Positions 27,496-33,135 of a DNA stretch of 33,135 nt are shown in pieces. The translations under genes were made by a program, and so were the position numbers. A model generated the notes under the pieces. The model saw only the letters and a program-made list of their open reading frames with translations. It searched no databases and was not told the origin of the DNA. Location: positions 1 through 33,135 of the forward strand of contig JAJYGT010000049.1 of the NCBI GenBank assembly GCA_021785005.1. Direction: 5' to 3'. The stretch comes from Actinomycetes bacterium (GTDB lineage Bacteria > Actinomycetota > Acidimicrobiia > Acidimicrobiales > Acidimicrobiaceae). The stretch's first letter is position 1. Each line of letters opens with the position of its first letter.

Positions 27496-28695
27496 TCAAG
27501 CGGCTATCACTGTTTTTTGCTGGTACTGACTCCCATCCCGCAACATGGCGTAGATTACGTCACATCGGCGCCTAGCTAAACAGATCACCGCAGCGTTGTG
27601 CTTCTTACCCTGGGACCGCTTGCGCTCGTAGTAAACCTTGGATTCGGCGTCACAGTTTGAAGCAATCCACGCCGATCGAAATAGTGCGTTCTTTAGCTGC
27701 TTGTTGCCAGACCGGGCTGGGAACTCTCCTTTGATGGAGGTTCCAGAGCGGCGGGTAACCGGAGCAATGCCAGCATAAGCAGCAAGATGCCCAGATGTGG
27801 GGAAACTAGACGCGTCTCCGATACACAGGAGTATCGTGGCCGCGGTCTTGATACCCACTCCTGGCATCGACATCAAGACCGCGGAAAGAGGGTAATCGTC
27901 CAGGAGTTTTTCGACCTGAGTGGCAACCTCTAGGCGCTGGGCCTTGAGAGCTTTGATATTTGTCGCGATCTGGGGAATGACGAGCTCCACAGCGCCGGTT
28001 CCAGCAACAGTGACGCTCTGCTGGGCGAGGGCGCCAAAAATCTCATCAATGAGTCGGGTCGGATCTCGCGAAGACTTAGATTTGGCCCATCGAAGTACTT
28101 TGACTTTTCCAGCAGAGCGCAACCCTGAGGGTCCGCGGTATTTGATGAAAAGTTCCAGGACAAGTGGCTGAGTAATCCGAGTTCCAGGGAAAACCCGTTC
28201 CAACGCCGGGAATACCTGCAATAAAAGTCCCCTGAGGCGGTTAATCGCTCTGGTGCATTCATGCGTAAGGTCCTCGTCGAAACCCGAGAGCACCTTCAAG
28301 GCAGCCAAGATCTCGCTGTCGCGATCTACAGTGCGTAAGGTATGGGGCATCGATCTAGCGGTATCAGCGATGATGAAAGCATCGCGGGCATCGGTCTTTG
28401 CGTTTCCTGGATAGAGATCAGCCGCCTTTCGCATCGCCAGTCCAGGCAGATACGCCACGTCAACGCCAACATCGCGAGCTATGGCGATCGGAAGCGCTCC
28501 GATGGTGTTGGGCTGATCAACTACGACCAGAACGCGACCGTAGCTAGACAGATGGCGAAACAGCTCGGTGATCTTGGCCTCGTCTTGGATGAGCGCCTTG
28601 TCGAAAACCTTCTCGCCGTTTGCTTTAAGTGCAGTGGCATGGTGTGCAGATTTTCCAACATCGAGTCCACAATAGATGTCATATGGATATTCCAT
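27496..28695 (-). CDS. IS110-family transposase (DEDD recombinase)
   Basis: A 399-residue, apparently full-length recombinase. The N-terminal RuvC-like DEDD domain has Asp12 (GLDVGKSAHH), Asp60 (VVVDQP; many relatives have Glu here), Asp102 and Asp105 (KTDARDA). The C-terminal Transposase_20 domain has MPGVGIKTAATIL (277-289) and FPTSGHLAAYAGIAPV (298-313), where Ser301 is a candidate for the nucleophilic serine, then RSGNKQLKNALFRSAW. It cuts and rejoins donor and target DNA guided by a bridge RNA from the element's own non-coding end. GGAGAGGAGG lies just upstream of the ATG. No stop or frameshift is present, so it may still be active. Confidence 0.95.
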   Translation of the reverse strand: MEYPYDIYCGLDVGKSAHHATALKANGEKVFDKALIQDEAKITELFRHLSSYGRVLVVVDQPNTIGALPIAIARDVGVDVAYLPGLAMRKAADLYPGNAKTDARDAFIIADTARSMPHTLRTVDRDSEILAALKVLSGFDEDLTHECTRAINRLRGLLLQVFPALERVFPGTRITQPLVLELFIKYRGPSGLRSAGKVKVLRWAKSKSSRDPTRLIDEIFGALAQQSVTVAGTGAVELVIPQIATNIKALKAQRLEVATQVEKLLDDYPLSAVLMSMPGVGIKTAATILLCIGDASSFPTSGHLAAYAGIAPVTRRSGTSIKGEFPARSGNKQLKNALFRSAWIASNCDAESKVYYERKRSQGKKHNAAVICLARRRCDVIYAMLRDGSQYQQKTVIAA

Positions 28696-28699
28696 GAGA

Positions 28700-28906
28700 G
28701 AGATCCTCCTCTCCTTGGTTGGTCACAGCCGCGACACTCGATGCGGTCACCCACGTTACGACGAGACCTGGCCGAAGTTAGCCTGGCCATGTCCCTATTA
28801 GCCGTCAACAAGCGTCTCCGGATCTGGCGACAACACCCCCTGGATCATTAACGACAGGGGAAGAAAGTCATACCAGATCCAGTGACCAAGCCCCGACCTT
28901 CGGGGC
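28700..28906 (-). ncRNA. Candidate IS110 bridge RNA (seekRNA)
   Basis: The non-coding end upstream of the transposase, read on the - strand. It shows a tight 7-bp hairpin (28890-28906, three-base loop), then an outer stem GGATCTGG / CCAGATCC (28820-28827 with 28873-28880) enclosing an inner stem CCCCTG / CAGGGG (28837-28842 with 28855-28860), leaving an internal loop; then a 5-bp stem TGGCC / GGCCA (28769-28773 with 28785-28789). A 5' hairpin followed by stems with large internal loops is the published plan of IS110-type bridge RNAs. Ends, promoter and guide segments are not determined; pairings were found by eye. Confidence 0.45.
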
Positions 28907-29299
28907 CTACTTAAAAGGTAACGGGGAGCAAGAACATCTGGTCTTGATCATAGGAGCGGAAGGTCTTGGTGATACCAGCTGGAACCTTCGACTTTACTGG
29001 GGGCTTTTCAAGATTCCTATCTGTAGTGTCAAACAGTTGATTATTGCTAACATCGCAGGTCATAGCTATATTCTAGTCGATGAGGTATAGCATTGCGGAG
29101 CAATAACGAATCTGTCTCTATCCCAATAAAGCTGATATCAGAACTCAATAAGACCGGTCGGTGAATGAATACTGACTCACGCTCCTAGCGCCATTAAGAC
29201 CTTACTAGAGTTCGACAGCAATAGTGATACGGACAAAATTTACGCTTTTTAGCTATTTACCCCTATAACTTGTATTGCAATGTGATAAATTCGATAATC

Positions 29300-29836
29300 G
29301 TGAGAAGGTTGATTCTGACCGTTTTGGTGAGTTTGTCATTGTTAGCGCCGCTCTTTGAATTTAACGCAGGAGCAGCTTATGCTGGGGGAGAGAAATATCC
29401 TCCAGGGTGCCAGGTCGGACCACCACAGCAGTCGCCGTGGTCGAGTTGGTGCTGGATGGGGATATGGTACAATTATTACGGAAGCGATGTTGAAGGCGGA
29501 CAATACGTTTTGCAAGATACGGGATATAGCCCGGGCACAATTGATGGCAAGTACGGACCTAATACGCGCAACGCGACTATCGATTATCAATCATCAAATG
29601 GTTTAGGCGTTGACGGAATAGTTGGAACCCAGACTTGGGGTAGCTTTCAGTCCAAGCTGTACTGGAGTGGGATTGATGACACCTACGGTGCCTACTACAA
29701 CGTTGGTTACGACGGGATTCGATTTTACGACGAATATGTGCTAAACGGGGGCTGGTTTGTGCTTGATTCTGGTCACGTTTGTGACCCCTACGGAGGTTAT
29801 TATGCAATGGCATTTGCCAATTGTAATCCGGCTTAG
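29300..29836 (+). CDS. Exported peptidoglycan-binding-domain protein
   Basis: About 178 residues from a GTG at 29300; TTG at 29270 or GTG at 29282 would lengthen it by up to ten residues. None has a clear ribosome site. From 29300 the start is RRLILTVLVSLSLLAPL, a good signal peptide ending AYA before GGEK. A PG_binding_1-type repeat follows: QYVLQDTGYSPGTIDGKYG, then NTRNATIDYQSSNGLGVDGIVGTQTW, which would bind cell-wall peptidoglycan. The last 60 residues are Tyr/Gly-rich with a Cys pair (HVCDPYGG, FANCN) and are unrecognised. It lies between two insertion-sequence zones and 25 bases before another exported protein gene. Confidence 0.8.
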   Translation: MRRLILTVLVSLSLLAPLFEFNAGAAYAGGEKYPPGCQVGPPQQSPWSSWCWMGIWYNYYGSDVEGGQYVLQDTGYSPGTIDGKYGPNTRNATIDYQSSNGLGVDGIVGTQTWGSFQSKLYWSGIDDTYGAYYNVGYDGIRFYDEYVLNGGWFVLDSGHVCDPYGGYYAMAFANCNPA

Positions 29837-29861
29837 GTCGCAGCGAATAAAGGAGTAATGT

Positions 29862-30554
29862 ATGCCTATACTTCGCAGATGCTTGCTCGAGTCAATAGGT
29901 CTCAGCTTAGCGTTGATAACAGTAGTCGCATCCCTTGGTGATCAAAGTAGCACGACTCACTTTGCATCGGTCGCGGGTGTCGCCGCTACAATCGCTAATA
30001 GTCCCGGCGGCTTCGACGGTAATCCCTGGGTGATTAATCAACCCCGGCCATCTGGAGTGCCAACTCCCAATTCCCCCGGCGCAACTCGTCCGGCGCTTGT
30101 AACTAATCCTGACGGTCCGTTGAGTCAAGCAATCAATTCGCTCATCGAGCACATGAATCTATTTCCGATGACCTTTGTGCGTGGGATTGACTATCCTGAC
30201 GTGAACGCCGCGACCGTCACCTATAGGCTACCGAACAACGAGTTTTTCGTAATAACCAAGCAGAAATTACCGAATCCATTAAATATCAATACTGTAGCTT
30301 CGAACGGTATGAACGATAGTGTTCGCCAGCTCGCGAGCTCTTCTGTTTTGGTAGAAGTAAGTCACGCAGCACCAACATTCGAAGCTGTGCTGGTGCGCCC
30401 AACAGGCATTACTTGGACTCTCAGCATAACGCCGTCGGTCGTCCCACTTCAGAGTCCCACTCAAGGTGCGGTGGTTTCTGGAACACCGGTCTCTGCAGTC
30501 GACTTGGCTGCGATATTAAGTGCTCACTTTGACACCTCGCAAACAGACGCCTAA
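29862..30554 (+). CDS. Exported protein of unknown function
   Basis: A 230-residue protein with an N-terminal hydrophobic segment (about 8-27) that serves as signal peptide or anchor, then a Pro/Gly/Asn-rich stretch (about 45-80, PRPSGVPTPNSPGATRP) and a mixed strand-helix domain (about 85-230) that I do not recognise (AATVTYRLPNNEFFVITKQKLP, ASSSVLVEVSHAAPTFEAVLV). No catalytic motif is seen. AAAGGAG upstream (29849-29855) fixes the ATG at 29862; another ATG four bases earlier gives only a short frame. It starts 25 bases after the peptidoglycan-binding protein, so the two probably form one transcript acting at the cell envelope. Confidence 0.75.
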   Translation: MPILRRCLLESIGLSLALITVVASLGDQSSTTHFASVAGVAATIANSPGGFDGNPWVINQPRPSGVPTPNSPGATRPALVTNPDGPLSQAINSLIEHMNLFPMTFVRGIDYPDVNAATVTYRLPNNEFFVITKQKLPNPLNINTVASNGMNDSVRQLASSSVLVEVSHAAPTFEAVLVRPTGITWTLSITPSVVPLQSPTQGAVVSGTPVSAVDLAAILSAHFDTSQTDA

Positions 30555-30808
30555 TTAGTCAAATGGTATTGTGATTTGAGCTGAATACTTAGTGTCGCTT
30601 GACTCAGATGGGGTAGGATGACGCGATAAGATGAAGCAGACATTTATGGCTCTCCTGATGCAGATGTGGATCTCCAGTGCCCCGAATCGAGGAGTAATCC
30701 CAGCACAAGTCGGACTTTCAGAATCCAAATAGACCCACAAGAAACGCGCACGGTTTCCGACCCCCAAATTTGGAGTTGCGAAACATACAAAAAAGGGAGA
30801 CCAGATCC

Positions 30809-31438
30809 ATGCGCGCTACTTCTCCAGTCAAGCAGATTCTTGACCTAAATGGGGTCGTTGTAAGTGAAGTTTCTCTCTTTGAGACAGAGATAGTGATAAA
30901 GCTAAACTCACCCGGACCAAGCTCGGTTGTCCGAGGTGCAAGTACAAGACACACTTTCGCTACGACATGCGAAAGGTCAACTCACGCTGGAGGCACTTGG
31001 ACGTTGGAGTTCGCCAGATCTGGCTCTTTTGTCAACTGAGACGACTGAAGTGTCCGAGCCACGGGGTGATCACCGAATCGGTGCCATTCGCACGGCCAGT
31101 ACGAGAGTCCGGCTTTACTCGGGACTTTGAGCACTTAGTAGCTTGGTGTACTGCCAAAATGGACAAGACATGAGTTAACAAGTTGACCAGGATCGTATGG
31201 AGAACAGTAGGTATGATCTGCGAGAGAGTGGTGGCTGAAGAGTTCGATCCCAAACGCCTTGAGAACCTCTTTTTAGCAGGAGTCGATGAGATCTCCTACA
31301 GTAAGAATCACAACTATCTCACCCTAGTTACCAACCCCGATACCGGTAAGATTGTTTATGGCTCAAAAGGCAAGAGTGCTAGCCCAACTTTCGTGCTGTC
31401 ACCCAAAGTTCCCCAGGTCGCGGCCATAACGGTCCGAT
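30809..31438 (+). pseudogene. ISL3-family transposase, broken and 3'-truncated
   Basis: Similarity to the N-terminal third of ISL3 transposases runs through two frames. MRATSPVKQILDLNGVVVSEV starts at 30809; the frame then changes before 30967, where WRHLDVG...LRRLKCPSHGV...FTRDFEHLVAWCTAKMDKT gives the zinc-finger/helix region. A TGA at 31171-31173 stops that frame, and the same frame continues as LTRIVWRTVGMICERVVAEEFDP and LFLAGVDEISYSKNHNYLTLV, with the first catalytic Asp. It ends at 31438, where the end of an IS1634-type element begins. The catalytic C-terminus is absent. At least one frameshift, one nonsense codon and one truncation make it non-functional. Confidence 0.85.
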
Positions 31439-31466
31439 AATTCGGGCACTACAGTTGAGCAACTAC
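31439..31466. repeat. IS1634-type element end, copy 1
   Basis: 28 bases beginning AATTCGGGCACTACAG are identical to 33087-33114. It contains the transposase stop codon and abuts the ISL3 remnant, so it is the outer end of the element on the side of the transposase C-terminus. Similarity continues with mismatches for about 20 more bases. Confidence 0.75.
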
Positions 31467-32057
31467 CTTCTTGGTCCGTCCGAGGGAATCGCGCACTCCC
31501 AACAGCGAATAGATTTCGCGCTGGGTGGGATCTGGGGTGGAGGAGATGCGAAGGTGATGGGTCTGCTCTTTGTCGTCTCGAAGCGTTACGCTGAGGCGGC
31601 TGTGGGTAGCCACTTGGGAAAGGATCATCGGGACGCTTCTGGTATCGCCAGCATTGGATAAAGTCAGCGAAATTGCCCCATAGAGGTGATAGGCAAGCAC
31701 CGAGATTAACAGGTGCGCCGCGGTTCTTCTTGCCAACTGGTGATATACCGGTCTCATCCCCAGGTCGCTCTTGAGTGCCCGAAAGGCCTCTTCCACCTTG
31801 GTGAGTGTCATGTAGAGCTTCCAGATCTCTTCGGAGCCGAGATCTTTGCGGTTGGTTTCAATGACATAGGCGCCATAGATGGTCTCTTTGGCATCGATTA
31901 CCACGGGCTTTTCTCTCAAGATGAGATCGGTTACTTTGCCGTCGTCGCCAAGGACAATTTCGATCTCATAGCGACGCGCGATGCTGGGGTGTTCTGCTCT
32001 CAGCCTTCCGATTCGTGCCGCCACGGTGACCGCCTTGGTGTATTGGCCGCGCTTCAC
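31449..32057 (-). pseudogene. IS1634/IS4-type DDE transposase, N-terminal half missing
   Basis: The 202 residues left are the C-terminal part of a DDE transposase. The block YGAYVIETNRKDLGSEEIWK and YMTLTKVEEAFRALKSDLGM carries the E-(6)-K part of the IS4-group signature; YHQLARRTAAHLLISVLAYHL follows as in IS1634 proteins. The full protein is usually about 450-550 residues, and no N-terminal half with the first two catalytic Asp is found upstream. A short unassigned frame on the same strand (about 32092-32253, with EPNIYLIEGRSLFDPGIGELV) lies in its place and may belong to another broken gene. The upstream boundary of the remnant is therefore uncertain. Confidence 0.82.
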
Positions 32058-32288
32058 CGAAGGTTGTGTGCCAAAAGTTGTGCAAATTCCATTAGCTGAA
32101 TGAAAAGCTGGTGGTGGTCACGGTATGCAACCGCCGAACAAGCTCACCAATACCGGGATCAAAGAGCGACCGACCTTCTATCAAATAAATATTTGGCTCT
32201 TGCAATTTAAAACGTGCCAAACGTGACCTGGACAGGTGCGATCTCCAACCCTAACCTGAGTAAAATTGCGAGTGGGAGGAATAAGGTT

Positions 32289-33071
32289 TTGCAGAGAAAA
32301 CGCCGACGTAACCCTATTTCGATGGGTTGTTACCTCGCGATTTCCTCGCTGATCCTAGCTGCGTGTGGCTCCTCAGCTGTATCAAACGCGACACACTCGA
32401 ACTCCTCCACGCCAAACACACAACTCAAGGTAGCACGCGTTTTTCCATTGAACATCCGGCCCGTAGGTACTGAAAACGGTGTAAATTTTGAAATTACCGA
32501 CAACCTTATCGTACTAAATCAAGACGGCCAAGAAGCCTACCAGTAGTCGTTGCCTTCGCCACATGTTTTCACGAGCGTGAGCTTTGTGAGTCCTGCTCTT
32601 TTCTTTGCAACTGGAATCAACGAATCTGGAGCGAGCGTCGACGCTTTTTATAGCAACAATTCAGGTAGAATATGGAGTTCACTCGGCACGTTCTACCCTG
32701 GCAACGGCGCGAACGCAGATATTTCTTTCACGAATAGTACCCAAGGTCTATTCCAACTCCTACCTGCGGGCGCGAATCTTGCCCATACCCTATACGCATA
32801 CAAGAGCGCAATAATCAATGGAGTTTGATGGCACGTTCCAACCAACCTACGCCAATCGCGCTGATAGACTCGCCGTTTATACCGTCGGCACACAACCTCC
32901 CCACATACCCCCTTCACCTTTAGCGGCTGGGTTCCAAGTGAGATTTCTTTTTCCTCAAACGTCCATAGTTGGCTCTACTTTTTGACACCTTCAGGAAAAT
33001 TGACCTCTGTCACACCGATACCTACATTAGCCCAACTTTCGCTTCACCACCCACAGATCCCCATGTCCTGA
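32289..33071 (+). pseudogene. Decayed lipoprotein gene
   Basis: A TTG at 32289 follows GGGAGGA (32274-32280) and begins a basic N-terminus, hydrophobic core and lipobox LAAC (SSLILAACGSS). The frame stops at a TAG (32544-32546) after DGQEAYQ but continues open in the same frame (HVFTSVSFVSPALFFATG, SNNSGRIWSSLG, ISFTNSTQGLFQLL) until 32828. Protein-like sequence then goes on in other frames (FDGTFQPTYANRADRLAVYTVG; FTFSGWVPSEISFSSNVHSW). The repeats resemble BNR/beta-propeller-like exported proteins (a Trp after S-G-R-x), but this is weak. One nonsense codon and at least one frameshift suggest a dead gene, caught between two IS1634-type ends. Confidence 0.6.
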
Positions 33072-33086
33072 CCATGAGGGCTTCTG

Positions 33087-33114
33087 AATTCGGGCACTAC
33101 AGTTGAGCAACTAC
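33087..33114. repeat. IS1634-type element end, copy 2
   Basis: Identical over 28 bases to 31439-31466, in the same orientation, then diverging. It marks the edge of a second related element that extends beyond the window. Confidence 0.75.
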
Positions 33115-33135
33115 TTTCTTGTTCCGACTAAGGGG
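33097..33135 (-). CDS. Transposase C-terminus of a second IS1634-type element (partial, continues past window)
   Basis: The last 12 codons read PLSRNKKVVAQL, against SLGRTKKVVAQL in the first copy, with the stop at the same place in the terminal repeat. The differences show related but distinct elements rather than two recent copies of one. Whether this transposase is intact cannot be seen. Confidence 0.65.
   Translation of the reverse strand, partial: PLSRNKKVVAQL

Larger units (their letters stand above)
27496..28906 (-). mobile_element. IS110-family insertion sequence (outer boundaries not resolved)
   Basis: An intact transposase gene plus its structured upstream non-coding end. Family elements lack typical terminal inverted repeats and make no long target duplication, so the ends cannot be fixed from one copy; the limits given cover the coding region and the folded upstream stretch. 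The GC content is visibly higher than in the surrounding DNA, which fits recent arrival. Confidence 0.75.

Noticed and set aside
28342-28851. 169-codon + strand frame opposite the IS110 transposase
   Set aside because: It is antisense to a clear transposase gene and has no protein-like pattern.
26619-29032. 13-base direct repeat TCTGTAGTGTCAA flanking the IS110 region as a target duplication
   Set aside because: Several 13-base matches are expected by chance in a window of this size, IS110 elements do not make such duplications, and the copies lie 2.4 kb apart without matching element ends next to them.
30615-30735. Short frame beginning MKQTFMALLMQMW as a small exported peptide
   Set aside because: 33 codons, no clear ribosome site, and it lies just upstream of a decayed transposase; there is not enough evidence.

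Overview
The window looks like chromosomal DNA of a moderate-GC (roughly mid-40s percent by eye) actinobacterium, most likely of the class Acidimicrobiia. The reasons are the housekeeping order mfd - (YbjN-like) - SurA-like lipoprotein - YabN-type MazG - eno - ftsB ... DUF501, the presence of DUF501 and DUF1707 proteins (mainly actinobacterial families), frequent GTG/TTG starts, and the CO-dehydrogenase-type accessory genes. The taxon is an inference; no rRNA or tRNA gene was seen.

Region 1 (1-6.9 kb, + strand) is a conserved housekeeping run: the C-terminal half of Mfd, a small acidic YbjN-like protein, a parvulin/SurA-like lipoprotein, MazG fused to a methylase-like domain, enolase and the division protein FtsB. 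Region 2 (7-18 kb) appears to be accessory DNA lying between ftsB and its usual neighbour DUF501. It holds an APC permease (-), an exported unknown, a DUF1707 membrane protein (-), a GNAT acetyltransferase (-), then a + strand cox cluster: coxS, coxM, coxD (MoxR ATPase), coxE (VWA), coxF/XdhC, a MocA-like cytidylyltransferase and coxG. The catalytic molybdopterin subunit coxL is absent; a roughly 300-base stretch with no recognisable gene separates coxS from coxM. DUF501 follows coxG by 3 bases.

Region 3 (18.6-26.2 kb) returns to core functions: an Lgt-like membrane protein, pyruvate kinase, an MDR quinone oxidoreductase and an NlpC/P60 cell-wall hydrolase on the - strand, then class II fumarase and an unrecognised partner protein on the + strand.

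Region 4 (26.2-33.1 kb) is insertion-sequence territory: about 1.3 kb with no recognisable gene, an intact IS110-family transposase whose upstream non-coding end can fold like a bridge RNA, two genes for exported proteins (one with a peptidoglycan-binding domain), a broken ISL3 transposase, a 5'-truncated IS1634/IS4-type transposase, a decayed lipoprotein gene, and the start of a second, diverged IS1634-type element that runs off the window. The shared end of the two IS1634-type elements occurs at 31439 and 33087.

The points most worth a second look are the coxL-less molybdenum-hydroxylase cluster wedged into a division/glycolysis gene run, the IS110 bridge-RNA candidate, the atypical Lgt, and the exported-protein pair trapped between insertion sequences.
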